The position numbers were made by a program, and so were the translations under genes. Source: Sphingopyxis sp. Root154 (lineage in GTDB: Bacteria; Pseudomonadota; Alphaproteobacteria; Sphingomonadales; Sphingomonadaceae). From it: a stretch of DNA of 64,000 nt. A model generated the notes under the pieces. It made no database searches, was not told where the DNA came from, and saw only the letters and a program-made list of their open reading frames with translations. The first letter of the stretch is position 1; each line of letters opens with the position of its first letter. The DNA lies in contig NZ_LMGI01000001.1 in the NCBI RefSeq assembly GCF_001427105.1, positions 434,001 through 498,000 of the forward strand, written 5' to 3'. This document shows positions 42,845-51,384 of the stretch, piece by piece.

Positions 42845-43393
42845 ATGAGCAAGCGAGCAATCATCGTTGTCGATATACAGAATGAATATTTTGCCGAGGG
42901 AAAATTTCCCCTGGTTGGGATCGAAAATGCCGCAGCCAATGCAGCGAAAGTCATCACCGCTGCTCGCCAGAAGGGTGATCTGGTGGTGCACATCCAGCAT
43001 GAAATGCCGATGCCGGATGCCCCGATTTTTGTACGCGGGAGCGATGGCGTCCAGATCAACGACACGGTGAAGCCTGCCGAAGACGAAGCCGTTATCGTCA
43101 AGAATTTCCCCAACGCGTTCCGGGGGACGCCGCTGAAGCAGACACTCGACGATAATGGTGTCGAAGAAGTCGTGGTCGTGGGCGCGATGAGCCATATGTG
43201 CATCGACGCAACCGTGCGTGCAGCCAATGATCTTGGTTATCGGACCACGACCATTCATGACGCCTGCGCGACCCGCGATCTTGAATTCGGCGGAACGATC
43301 ACCCCTGCGACACAGGTTCATGCCGCACTGATGGCGGCTCTCGCATTTTACTATGGCGAGGTGATCGACACCGCCACCTGGATCGAACGCTAA
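42845..43393 (+). CDS. Cysteine hydrolase, isochorismatase fold
   Basis: A 182-residue member of the isochorismatase/nicotinamidase superfamily. The catalytic triad is visible: Asp10 in IIVVDIQNEY, Lys in VIVKNFPNAF and Cys in GAMSHMCIDAT, so an amidase or hydrolase active on a C-N bond is expected (nicotinamidase, biuret or N-carbamoyl hydrolases share this set). It is cytoplasmic. It is divergent from the GlxA-type regulator and followed 130 bases later by an exported metallo-hydrolase on the same strand. Confidence 0.9.
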   Translation: MSKRAIIVVDIQNEYFAEGKFPLVGIENAAANAAKVITAARQKGDLVVHIQHEMPMPDAPIFVRGSDGVQINDTVKPAEDEAVIVKNFPNAFRGTPLKQTLDDNGVEEVVVVGAMSHMCIDATVRAANDLGYRTTTIHDACATRDLEFGGTITPATQVHAALMAALAFYYGEVIDTATWIER

Positions 43394-43525
43394 ATCGGTT
43401 CGGACCGTAGAGACGGATAACGGCCGTCTTCGCCCATGGCTGGCATGGCGCCCTATAGGTTAGCTGAAGAGCGATGCGAAAGAGGACGGATAAGCGCTTC
43501 TCTCGCGGTAAAAGAGGAAATGAAA

Positions 43526-44431
43526 ATGAAATTCGTAAAATTGCTGTCCGCGTGGGTGTTGCTGAGTAGCGCGTTGCTGTCGAGTGCGGGCGTCGCAAGC
43601 CCCGCCGGCACGCCTGCCAGTGCCGAAAATACCGCTACGAACGTGGTGAAATTCCAGCAGATCCGAAATGCGACCATCAAACTCGATTACGCAGGAACAA
43701 AGTTTCTGGTCGATCCCATGCTGGCACCCAAGGGGGCCTATCCGGGCTTCGAGGGCACGCGCCGAAGCGAACTGCGGTACCCGCTGGTGGATCTTCCGAT
43801 GCCGGTCGACAATGTGCTCGATGCGGATGCCATCATCCTGACCCATTTGCACGACGATCATTGGGATAAGGCGGCGCGCAATCTGGTGCCTCGTGACATG
43901 CCTATTTTTACGCAAAACGAGGAAGATGCTGCCAATGTGCGGAACGACGGTTTCACCGATGTTCGTGTCCTGACGCGAGAGGGTAACATCTTCAATGGCA
44001 CCAAGCTTTACAAGACCGGCGGCAAGCACGGGAGTGATGAAATGTATGCGGTTTCTCCGCTCGGCCAATTGCTCGGCAAAACGATGGGCATCGTATTCGA
44101 GCGCCCCGGCTACAAAACGGTATATGTTGCCGGAGATACGATCTGGCAGGCCGACGTTGAGGCCACGCTGACCCGTTACAAGCCCGACGTGATCCTGCTC
44201 AATACAGGCGATGCGCAACTCACCGACTTCGATGGTTCCATCATCATGGGCAAGGACGACCTGTATCGCGCGTACCAGTTCGCCCCCAATGCGCGGGTGG
44301 TTGGAATTCACATGGAAGCGGTCAACCACACGATGCTGACGCGTGCGGAACTGCGCCGCTTTATCGAGGAGAAACGCCTCGACACACGGCGTGCCCTGGT
44401 GCCCGACGACGGTCAATCTTATGACTTCTAG
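43526..44431 (+). CDS. Exported MBL-fold metallo-hydrolase, UlaG-like
   Basis: A 301-residue protein from ATG 43526 (GAGG eight bases upstream; another ATG two codons earlier is too close). A signal peptide ends at GVASP. The metallo-beta-lactamase metal motif THLHDDHWD lies near residue 107, with further ligands at AGDTIW and GIHMEAVNH, which place it in the UlaG-like branch rather than in beta-lactamases. Possible activities are lactone or phosphodiester hydrolysis in the periplasm. It is the last gene before the region of the truncated tRNA. Confidence 0.85.
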   Translation: MKFVKLLSAWVLLSSALLSSAGVASPAGTPASAENTATNVVKFQQIRNATIKLDYAGTKFLVDPMLAPKGAYPGFEGTRRSELRYPLVDLPMPVDNVLDADAIILTHLHDDHWDKAARNLVPRDMPIFTQNEEDAANVRNDGFTDVRVLTREGNIFNGTKLYKTGGKHGSDEMYAVSPLGQLLGKTMGIVFERPGYKTVYVAGDTIWQADVEATLTRYKPDVILLNTGDAQLTDFDGSIIMGKDDLYRAYQFAPNARVVGIHMEAVNHTMLTRAELRRFIEEKRLDTRRALVPDDGQSYDF

Positions 44432-44675
44432 GGCAGAAACCGAATAGGCGCCGTTGGGTCGGCTCACCTTGCGCGGTTAAACACAGCGTCGAGTTTCGGC
44501 CACCTGACCGCGCCAGCGCGGGGCTTCGACTATGGTCATCCCGGTGATGTTTCCGTGAGCAACGGCGCGCAGCGATTGGGTGTCCCGGGCGTGGGAAAGC
44601 GGCGGGCGTGCCGCCCGAAGTGAAGGCATCGATTATCGCGGAGTGTTTTTGGGGCCGCGAAGGCGTCAGTGCTGT

Positions 44676-44702
44676 GCCGCCAAGGGCTGGGTCCTTGGCG
44701 GC
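44676..44702. repeat. Perfect 10-bp inverted repeat
   Basis: GCCGCCAAGG (44676-44685) and CCTTGGCGGC (44693-44702) pair around a seven-base loop. No T-run follows. It could be a terminator for the metallo-hydrolase transcript (245 bases after its stop) or a remnant of a mobile element end in this junction region. Confidence 0.45.
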
Positions 44703-44953
44703 TATGCGACTTCGATGGCGCGCTGAGCGGTGACGCGAAGCGGTGTCCGCCCACCGCGTATGCCGATATCTGCTCGGGGAAACTGGGCCCATCGTTCCCT
44801 GCAAAAGGCCGGCCAGATAAATCCGCGTGGCTCCTATATGGCTCCCAGCGTAGATTGGTACCGGATCGGCCGCAATTTGGCTTGCCGCAAGCCTTTGAAA
44901 ACAGTATATTTTCCGCTCGTCCCGTAGAACGAACGCCTAATCGCGGAACGGCT

Positions 44954-44992
44954 TTTTGAGTGCGGCGCGTCTACCAATTTCACCACAGGGGC
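44954..44992 (-). pseudogene. Truncated tRNA-Leu gene (5' half, CAA anticodon loop)
   Basis: Read on the minus strand from 44992, the sequence has a leucine-tRNA acceptor strand (GCCCCTG), a D-arm with GTGAAATTGGTAGACGC and the anticodon loop CTCAAAA. The next bases, AGCCG, cannot pair with the anticodon-stem strand CCGCA, where TGCGG is expected. No variable arm, T-arm (GGTTCGA) or 3' acceptor strand follows. The tRNA is therefore cut at the 3' edge of the anticodon loop. It cannot function; it most likely marks a recombination junction. Confidence 0.7.
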
Positions 44993-45046
44993 ACAGCGCT
45001 TACAGCGCGGCGCATCCCCTAAAGCGAAGCGCCGCATCTTGCCAAG

Positions 45047-46498
45047 CTATTTCTTGAGCTCTTTCGCGAGCGTCTTCGCGGTCGCCTTGCCATAGGGCGG
45101 CTTGAAGCCCGCGAGCCCCGCGACGTCGAGCTTCGGCTGGCGATAGACGGCGCGCGCGTGGCTGAAGGTGCGGAAACCGTCGATGCCGTGATAATTGCCC
45201 ATCCCCGACGGTCCGACCCCGCCGAACGGCAGATCCTCCATCGCATTGTGGAACAGGACGTCGTTGACCGTCACCCCGCCCGAGATCGTCCGCGTCAGCA
45301 CGCGGTCCTCCTCGCTCTTGTCCTGCCCGAAATAATAGAGGCCGAGCGGGCGGTCGTTCGCGTTCACATAGTCGATCGCGTCGTCGATATGCTTATAGGT
45401 CTTCACCGGCAGGATCGGGCCAAAGATTTCCTCCTGCATCACCTTCATGTCGTCGGTCGGGTTGCGCACGATGTGGAGCGGCATCTTGTGGCCGTTCGAA
45501 CTCGCGAAATCCTCTCCGCCCGGATTGACCTCGATCACCTCGGCGCCCTTCTCGCGCGCGTCGGCGAGGTAGGATTGCAGGCGGTCGTAATTGCGCGTGT
45601 TGACGACCGACGTGTAGTCGTCGTTGGCGAGCAAGGTCGGATAGAGCGCGGCCGCGCCCTTGGTGACGCTGTCGATCACCGCGCCTTCCTGATCCTCGGC
45701 GACGAGCAGATAGTCGGGTGCGAGGCAGATCTGCCCCGCGTTCATCATCTTGCCGAGCGCGACGCGCTGGCCCACAAGATCCTTGTTCGCGCTGCGCCCG
45801 ATGAAGGTCGGCGACTTGCCGCCCAGTTCGAGCGTCACGGGCACCAGATTATCGGCGGCGGCGCGCATGATGTGGCGCCCGACACTCGTCGCGCCGGTGA
45901 AGATCATATGGTCGAAGGCGAGCTTCGAGAAAGCGACGCCAACATCGGAATCGCCCGTGAACACCGCCATTTCGCTCGCGTCGAAATAGTCGGGCACCAG
46001 CCGCGCCATCAGCGCCGAGACATTTTCGGTGAACTCCGACGGCTTGATCATCGCGCGGTTGCCCGCCGCGAGCACCCCCGCCATCGGCACAAAGACCATG
46101 CCGACCGGAAAATTCCACGGCGCGACGATGCCGACGACGCCCTTCGGCTGATAGACAACCTCGGCCTTCGCGCCGAGCATGCCGAGCGGGAAAGTCGGCT
46201 TGCGCTTCTCACCCTTCGACCAGCTCGCCATATGCTTTTTCGCATGCTTCAAGGCGCTGACCGAAGGCATGATGTCGGTCATCAGCGTCTGTTCGCGGCT
46301 GCGATGGCCGAAATCCTCGCTCACCACCTTCGCGAAATCCTCTTTATTGTCGACGAGCAGCGCGATCGCACGATCGATGCGGTCGGCGCGGACGCTCAGG
46401 CTTTCGGGCATCGCCGCGGTAAAGCTCGCCTTTTGCGCTGCGAGCACCTTGTGCATACGCTGGGTTTCACCCTCAATTTCGCTTGCGACCGTCGCCAT
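45047..46498 (-). CDS. Aldehyde dehydrogenase, coniferyl-aldehyde dehydrogenase type
   Basis: A 483-residue NAD(P)-dependent aldehyde dehydrogenase. VAPWNFPVG (cofactor), ELGGKSP (catalytic Glu) and NAGQICLAPDY (catalytic Cys) are intact. The Q-I-C-L-A-P-D-Y context and the C-terminal FSHARAVYRQ belong to the CalB/ALDH3-like coniferyl-aldehyde dehydrogenase group, which act on medium-chain and aromatic aldehydes. GGGAG precedes the ATG. It is monocistronic and starts the conserved right half of the window; its 3' end faces the truncated tRNA. Confidence 0.9.
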   Translation of the reverse strand: MATVASEIEGETQRMHKVLAAQKASFTAAMPESLSVRADRIDRAIALLVDNKEDFAKVVSEDFGHRSREQTLMTDIMPSVSALKHAKKHMASWSKGEKRKPTFPLGMLGAKAEVVYQPKGVVGIVAPWNFPVGMVFVPMAGVLAAGNRAMIKPSEFTENVSALMARLVPDYFDASEMAVFTGDSDVGVAFSKLAFDHMIFTGATSVGRHIMRAAADNLVPVTLELGGKSPTFIGRSANKDLVGQRVALGKMMNAGQICLAPDYLLVAEDQEGAVIDSVTKGAAALYPTLLANDDYTSVVNTRNYDRLQSYLADAREKGAEVIEVNPGGEDFASSNGHKMPLHIVRNPTDDMKVMQEEIFGPILPVKTYKHIDDAIDYVNANDRPLGLYYFGQDKSEEDRVLTRTISGGVTVNDVLFHNAMEDLPFGGVGPSGMGNYHGIDGFRTFSHARAVYRQPKLDVAGLAGFKPPYGKATAKTLAKELKK

Positions 46499-46854
46499 TA
46501 TCTTTCTCCCTCTACCCTTTCGCCCGTTTCACCATGGCAAAGGGCAGGTTGCAAGTTGAAACCCGCTGCGAGCGCCAGTTTCGATTTGGCGAAGTGGCGG
46601 AAAACTGCGCAACTTCACACTGGAATCGCGGCTTGGCAAAGCTCCTTTTCGGGACATGCGGAGGAGGCGAGTGCGGCGGACTTTTGTAGGACAGCGGTTT
46701 TTCAGGCAGCGGTAAATTGGAGCAAAGCAAACCGTCACCGCAATTCCGCAGGCGCTGGCGACGTTGACCGAAGCAGACATGTGTTTCGTCGAGGGGAAAT
46801 TGCCCGGACACGATCCCGCCCTAGCGTCGCGCGATCCGTCATAGGGGCAATGTC
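46499..46854. promoter_or_regulatory. Divergent promoter region, ALDH / exported hypothetical
   Basis: About 355 bases with no gene. Both flanking genes point away, so it must contain two promoters. I see no strong operator palindrome or RNA gene in it. Confidence 0.5.
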
Positions 46855-47640
46855 ATGCGAACTCCCGTCACCCTGCTCGGCTTTCTTCTGATAGGGCTGG
46901 CTCCCGTCCCGATCGTCCTGGCCCAGAATCCGACCGCAACGGCGTCGGACGAATTGCTCGCGGTTGGCCAGCCCCTGCCCGGCTTCGATCGGCTGCGTCC
47001 GGGAACCTCACGCTATCTTCGCTACGCCGTGCGCGGCGACCGGCGGACGATCGTCGACCTCTGGAGCCGGACGATCGCGTTCGATCCCGACCCGGTGACC
47101 GGCGAGCGGCGGCTCCACATCACGCAGATCTGGGAGGGTATCGGCCAATCCGAACGGCGGCTCGATAGCTGGTTCGAGAATGAAACCTTCCGCCCGCTCT
47201 CGCATCGGACCCGGTTCATCGACGCCACCACGACCGCCGTTGCCGGCGTGTTGTTCACGCCCGGGCATGTGCGCGGGGATGCGGCCGTCACCGACAACCG
47301 CCTTGCCGCGCTCGACGTCGCCACGCCGACAGGGACGTTCAACTTCGAGACCGACATCGAGATGATGACCACGCTGCCCTGGCGCGAAGGCTATGCGGCG
47401 CGCATCCCCTTCTATCACCCCGGCGGCGGGGCGCCGCAAGCCTATGGCATCAGCGTCGCCGGCTCCGAACCGGTCGCATTCGGGGGGCGTCGGGTTGAGT
47501 GCTGGGTCGTGACCCTCGACTATGGTCGCGGCGCAACCGGTCGATTCTGGGTTGCCAAGGACAGCCAGGCGGTGCTCAAGGTCGAGCAGCGCACACCCGG
47601 CCAGCCTACGCTCTACAAGGTGCTGCTTCCGTCCGAATGA
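46855..47640 (+). CDS. Exported protein of unknown function (DUF3108-like)
   Basis: A 261-residue protein with a signal peptide ending at VLAQN. The mature part is predicted beta-rich (LHITQIWEG, FNFETDIEMM, VECWVVTLDY) and ends with FWVAKDSQAVLKVEQRTPGQP, a closing motif seen in DUF3108-type periplasmic proteins, in which a late strand typically reads as a lipid-binding or LolA-like fold. I do not recognise an enzyme site. It has its own promoter and is followed by thiolase after 125 bases. Confidence 0.75.
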   Translation: MRTPVTLLGFLLIGLAPVPIVLAQNPTATASDELLAVGQPLPGFDRLRPGTSRYLRYAVRGDRRTIVDLWSRTIAFDPDPVTGERRLHITQIWEGIGQSERRLDSWFENETFRPLSHRTRFIDATTTAVAGVLFTPGHVRGDAAVTDNRLAALDVATPTGTFNFETDIEMMTTLPWREGYAARIPFYHPGGGAPQAYGISVAGSEPVAFGGRRVECWVVTLDYGRGATGRFWVAKDSQAVLKVEQRTPGQPTLYKVLLPSE

Positions 47641-47764
47641 TCGACCGGTGGCGAAATTTTTTGATCGCCACCAAATGGCGATGCCGATGCTGCCCCCTTT
47701 CGCAAGTGCAGCAAAGTCGCTAATCGGGCCGCCGACGTATCTTTCCCCTACGGAGTCTTTCGCC

Positions 47765-48952
47765 ATGACCGCCACCGATCCCGTCGTTTTCCTCTCCTAC
47801 GCCCGCACCCCGATGGGCAGCATGCAGGGCAGCCTGTCGGACGCGAGCGCGACCGATCTCGGCGCGACCGCGGTGAAGGCAGCGGTCGAGCGTGCTGGCG
47901 TGTCGGGCGACGATATCGAACGCATCTACATGGGCTGCGTGCTTCCCGCCGGGCTCGGCCAGGCGCCGGCGCGCCAGGCCGCGATCAAGGCGGGCCTGCC
48001 CAAGTCGGTGCAGGCGACGACCGTGAACAAAGTGTGCGGTTCGGGCATGCAGACCGTGATCATGGGCGCCGAAGCACTCGCCGCGGGCAGCGTCGACCTG
48101 ATCGTCGCGGGCGGCATGGAATCGATGACCAATGCGCCCTACCTGCTCAAGAAGCATCGCTCGGGCGCGCGCATCGGTCACGACACCGCCTATGACCATA
48201 TGTTCCTCGACGGGCTCGAGGACGCCTATGAAGCCGGCCGCGCGATGGGCACCTTTGCTCAGGACACCGCCGATGCGTACCAGCTCTCGCGCCAGGCGCA
48301 GGACGATTACACGCTCGAATCGCTGAGCCGCGCCAAGAGCGCGATCGCGGGCGGCGCCTTCGCCAGTGAAATCGCGCCGGTGACCATCGCCGGCCGCAAG
48401 GGCGACGTCGTCGTCGACACCGACGAAGCGCCCGGCAAGGCGATGCCCGACAAGATCCCGACGCTGAAGCCCGCCTTTGCGAAGGATGGCACCATCACCG
48501 CCGCGACCAGCTCGTCGATCTCCGACGGCGCTGCCGCTGTGGTGCTGACGCGCCAGTCGGTCGCCGACGCCAAGGGCGCGAAGGCGGTAGCGCGCCTCGT
48601 CGCGCATGCCGCGCACGCGCAGGAGCCGAAGGATTTCACCGTCGCCCCCGTCGGCGCGATCAACAAGCTGCTCGCCAAGACCGGCTGGTCGATCGGCGAC
48701 GTCGACCTGTTCGAGGTCAATGAAGCCTTCGCCTGCGTCGCGATGTTCGCGATGCACGACCTCGGCATCCCGCACGAGAAGATCAACGTCCATGGCGGGG
48801 CGACCGCGCTCGGCCACCCGATCGGCGCCAGCGGCACGCGTATCATCACGACGCTGATCGCGGCGCTCCAGCGCCACGGTAAAACACGTGGCATCGCCAG
48901 CCTGTGCATCGGCGGCGGCGAAGCGACGGCGGTTGCGGTCGAGCTGGTTTAA
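47765..48952 (+). CDS. Acetyl-CoA C-acetyltransferase (thiolase)
   Basis: A 395-residue thiolase. The ATG at 47765 has GGAG nine bases upstream. The nucleophile Cys is in VNKVCGSGM, followed by the family's NEAFA, GGATALGHPIGASG (His) and CIGGGEATA (second Cys). Length and motifs match biosynthetic acetoacetyl-CoA thiolases (PhaA/AtoB). It condenses or cleaves acetyl-CoA units in polyhydroxyalkanoate or fatty-acid metabolism. It is probably monocistronic; a terminator follows. Confidence 0.92.
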   Translation: MTATDPVVFLSYARTPMGSMQGSLSDASATDLGATAVKAAVERAGVSGDDIERIYMGCVLPAGLGQAPARQAAIKAGLPKSVQATTVNKVCGSGMQTVIMGAEALAAGSVDLIVAGGMESMTNAPYLLKKHRSGARIGHDTAYDHMFLDGLEDAYEAGRAMGTFAQDTADAYQLSRQAQDDYTLESLSRAKSAIAGGAFASEIAPVTIAGRKGDVVVDTDEAPGKAMPDKIPTLKPAFAKDGTITAATSSSISDGAAAVVLTRQSVADAKGAKAVARLVAHAAHAQEPKDFTVAPVGAINKLLAKTGWSIGDVDLFEVNEAFACVAMFAMHDLGIPHEKINVHGGATALGHPIGASGTRIITTLIAALQRHGKTRGIASLCIGGGEATAVAVELV

Positions 48953-48977
48953 AAGCCCGCATCGCGAAAAGTTGCAT

Positions 48978-49010
48978 GGCGCCGTCGTAAGACGGCGCCG
49001 TTTCGTCGTT
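48978..49010 (+). terminator. Rho-independent terminator after thiolase
   Basis: GGCGCCGTC (48978-48986) and GACGGCGCC (48991-48999) form a perfect nine-base-pair stem with a GTAA loop, followed by GTTTCGTCGTTTT. It begins 25 bases after the thiolase stop. Confidence 0.85.
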
Positions 49011-49146
49011 TTGGCCGCGACAATTTGCGACACTAATGTCCTGAAAATAAACGGCGCATTCCGGCTCCGTTCAATTCGAATCGCCTATTCCATATTTGTC
49101 ATCGGGCAGATCCACTCCCCCTGACCGACTGAAAAGGAATGGCACA

Positions 49147-49614
49147 ATGAAGAGCAAATTTCTCACCGCCGGCCTGATCGCCGCGATGATGGTCCCCGCC
49201 ATGGCGCAGGCTCAGACGCGCGAGATCCGCAACGACCGCAAGGAGTTGCGCGAAGAGCAGCGTGACCTGCGCAACGCTCAGCGCCGCAGCGACCGTGGCG
49301 ACGTCCGCGACGCCCGCCATGATGTGCGTGACGCCCGTCAGGATCTGCGCGAAAGCCAGCGCGACTGGCGCCAGGATCGCCGCTATTCGAACTATCGCGC
49401 GCCGTTCAAATATCAGCAGTTCCGCGTCGGTTCGACCCTGCGTTCGAACTATTACGCGCCCAGCTATCGCCCGAGCTGGGACAGCCGCTGGGGCGTGCCG
49501 CGCGCCGGTCGCAACCTGACCTATGTGCGTCACTATAACGACCTGCTGCTCGTCAACGAGCGCAATGGCCGGGTCGTGAAGGTGTACCGCAACCACTTCA
49601 ACTGGCGGCGTTAA
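49147..49614 (+). CDS. RcnB-family periplasmic protein
   Basis: A 155-residue secreted protein. The signal peptide ends at MAQAQ. Residues 20-75 are a charged low-complexity stretch of alternating RD and RDAR units, probably an extended helix; the C-terminal domain (YVRHYNDLLLVNERNGRVVKVYRNHFNW) is the RcnB fold, named for a nickel/cobalt homeostasis protein of E. coli. Its role here may be metal stress or envelope related. The start at 49147 has AAGG upstream. Shared terminator with the convergent SH3 gene. Confidence 0.82.
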   Translation: MKSKFLTAGLIAAMMVPAMAQAQTREIRNDRKELREEQRDLRNAQRRSDRGDVRDARHDVRDARQDLRESQRDWRQDRRYSNYRAPFKYQQFRVGSTLRSNYYAPSYRPSWDSRWGVPRAGRNLTYVRHYNDLLLVNERNGRVVKVYRNHFNWRR

Positions 49615-49631
49615 GCACTAACGAATGAAGG

Positions 49632-49661
49632 GGCCGGGTGGGAAACCGCCCGGCCTTTTTT
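49632..49661. terminator. Bidirectional terminator
   Basis: GGCCGGGTGG and CCGCCCGGCC form a ten-base-pair stem (one G-T pair) with a GAAA loop and a T-run at 49656-49661. It lies between the convergent RcnB-like and SH3-domain genes and can stop both. Confidence 0.9.
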
Positions 49662-49670
49662 CTGTGGCGA

Positions 49671-50132
49671 TCAGTCGCCCCAGATATGGTCGGTCTGGAT
49701 CCAGCCCTTGCGGCCCTTGACGTCGAACAGGCACCAGCCGTCCTTGCAGTCGGTGATCCGGCCGACGACGCCGGGCTCGGCGCGATAGGCGACCCCTGCC
49801 GAAAGGCTGGCGTCTTCGCGAAGCGGGCGGATTTCGCCGGTGACGATCGCGGTCCTGGTTCGGCTGAGCAAACGGGCCGCCATCCAGCCCTGGGTTCCGT
49901 CGGGATCCTCGATCTTGCGCCAGGTTTCAAAGCGCGCGACGACTTTGACCGGCAGGTCCTTGCGCCGATATTCCCAGATCACCGGGACGTCGGGCGACGG
50001 CCCCTTGCGCATGCGTGCCTCGTCGACGCTGATCGACGCCCAATAGGGTAGCGGGACAGGGTCGGATTGCGCCGCCGCCGGTCCCACTATGGCAAGGCTG
50101 AGCAATATCATTGCAAATATTCGGCTGGTCAT
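49671..50132 (-). CDS. Periplasmic protein with two SH3b-like repeats
   Basis: A 153-residue exported protein. The signal peptide ends at PAAAQ. Two SH3b-type repeats follow: residues about 30-85 (RMRKGPSPDVPVIWEYRRKDLPVKV) and 95-150 (AYRAEPGVVGRITDCKDGWCLFDVKGRKGWI). Such small envelope proteins, often DUF1058 type, are common in alphaproteobacteria next to a 2-hydroxyacid dehydrogenase as here (divergent, 125 bases apart). The partner ligand, probably peptidoglycan or protein, is unknown. Confidence 0.85.
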   Translation of the reverse strand: MTSRIFAMILLSLAIVGPAAAQSDPVPLPYWASISVDEARMRKGPSPDVPVIWEYRRKDLPVKVVARFETWRKIEDPDGTQGWMAARLLSRTRTAIVTGEIRPLREDASLSAGVAYRAEPGVVGRITDCKDGWCLFDVKGRKGWIQTDHIWGD

Positions 50133-50257
50133 AACCGACCCTTGTCAAAATCGGCGCGCATTATCAACCGGTCGCACGTCGCAAACGGTCCACCGTCCAC
50201 AGTTATCCGCGCGACTTCCCCTTGACCCCCTCGCATCGGCGCGCTCTATCGGCGGCC

Positions 50258-51256
50258 ATGCCCGATTCATCCCGTCCGAAACGCCCGCGCGTTATCGTCA
50301 CCCGCCAGTTGATGCCGCACGTCGAAGGCCGCATGGCCGAATTGTTCGATGTGTCGCTGTCAGCGCGCGACGAGGCTTTTACGCGTGACGAATTGAAGGC
50401 CGCCGTTGCCGACTGCGACGTCTTCGTGCCGACGGTGACCGACGAGATCGACGCGGATATCATCAACGCCGCAGGCGACCGGCTGAAACTGATCGCCAAT
50501 TTCGGCGCCGGCGTCGACCATATCGACCTCGCCGCCGCGCGTGCCAAGGGCATCATGGTCTCGAACACCCCCGGCGTCTTCACCGAGGACACCGCCGACA
50601 TGACGATGGCGCTGATCCTCAGCGTGCCCAGACGGCTTGCCGAGGGCGAGAAACTGATGCGCTCGGGCCAATGGGCCGGCTGGGCGCCGAGCGCCATGCT
50701 CGGCCACCGCGTCGGCGGCAAGTTGCTCGGCATCATCGGCATGGGGCGCATTGGCCTCGCGGTCGCGCACCGCGCGCGCGCGTTCGGCCTGTCGATCCAC
50801 TATCACAACCGCCGCCGCCTGCCCGAAGCAATCGAGGACGAACTCGGCGCAAGCTATCACGCCAGCGTCGATACCCTCCTTCGGATCAGCGACGTCGTGA
50901 CGATCCACTGTCCGCACACCGCCGAAACGCACGAGATGGTCAACGCCGCGCGGATCGGCGCGATGAAGCCGACCGCGTACCTGATCAACACCGCGCGCGG
51001 CGAGATCGTCGACGAAAAGGCACTGGTCGCGGCGCTCCAGACCGGCCGCATCGCGGGCGCCGGGCTCGACGTCTATACTCACGAGCCCGCGGTCGACCCC
51101 GCGCTGCTCGCGCTCCAGAACGTCGTGCTGCTCCCGCACCTCGGATCGGCGACGATCGAAGGCCGCGAAGCCTCGGGCGAAAAGGTCATCGCCAACATCC
51201 GCGCATGGTGCGACGGCCACCGCCCGCCCGATCAGGTGCTGGAGGGGTGGGCTTAA
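50258..51256 (+). CDS. D-isomer-specific 2-hydroxyacid dehydrogenase (glyoxylate/hydroxypyruvate reductase type)
   Basis: A 332-residue NAD(P)-dependent dehydrogenase. GMGRIGLAVAHRA is the Rossmann motif; the catalytic Arg is in NTARGEIVDE, Glu in YTHEP, His in LPHLGSATIEG. This set and the NFGAGVDHID motif fit glyoxylate reductase/hydroxypyruvate reductase (GyaR/GhrB-like). The ATG at 50258 gives the family's usual N-terminus although the ribosome site is weak. Role in C2 and serine metabolism is likely. It stands alone after the divergent SH3 gene. Confidence 0.9.
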   Translation: MPDSSRPKRPRVIVTRQLMPHVEGRMAELFDVSLSARDEAFTRDELKAAVADCDVFVPTVTDEIDADIINAAGDRLKLIANFGAGVDHIDLAAARAKGIMVSNTPGVFTEDTADMTMALILSVPRRLAEGEKLMRSGQWAGWAPSAMLGHRVGGKLLGIIGMGRIGLAVAHRARAFGLSIHYHNRRRLPEAIEDELGASYHASVDTLLRISDVVTIHCPHTAETHEMVNAARIGAMKPTAYLINTARGEIVDEKALVAALQTGRIAGAGLDVYTHEPAVDPALLALQNVVLLPHLGSATIEGREASGEKVIANIRAWCDGHRPPDQVLEGWA

Positions 51257-51384
51257 AACGCTCTTCCTAACAGCGACTCAGCGTCAAGGCCGACCAACTC
51301 CACCCAAACTGAACCTATCTGCGGTTTCCAGCGGGGACCTCTCGTTTAATAGATGAGGCATCCATTCCTTGGGGGGAAGATGCC

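Larger units (their letters stand above)
44432..45046. other. Junction region without supportable gene
   Basis: About 615 bases between the metallo-hydrolase and the aldehyde dehydrogenase. All frames are short or of shadow-like composition. It holds an inverted repeat at 44676-44702 and a tRNA-Leu 5' fragment at 44954-44992, both listed separately. It separates the accessory left half from the conserved right half. No integrase or transposase gene can be seen. Confidence 0.55.

Noticed and set aside
45158-46891. A 577-codon open frame opposite the aldehyde dehydrogenase
   Set aside because: Arg/His-rich shadow with no domain; the opposite strand has all ALDH active-site motifs and a ribosome site.
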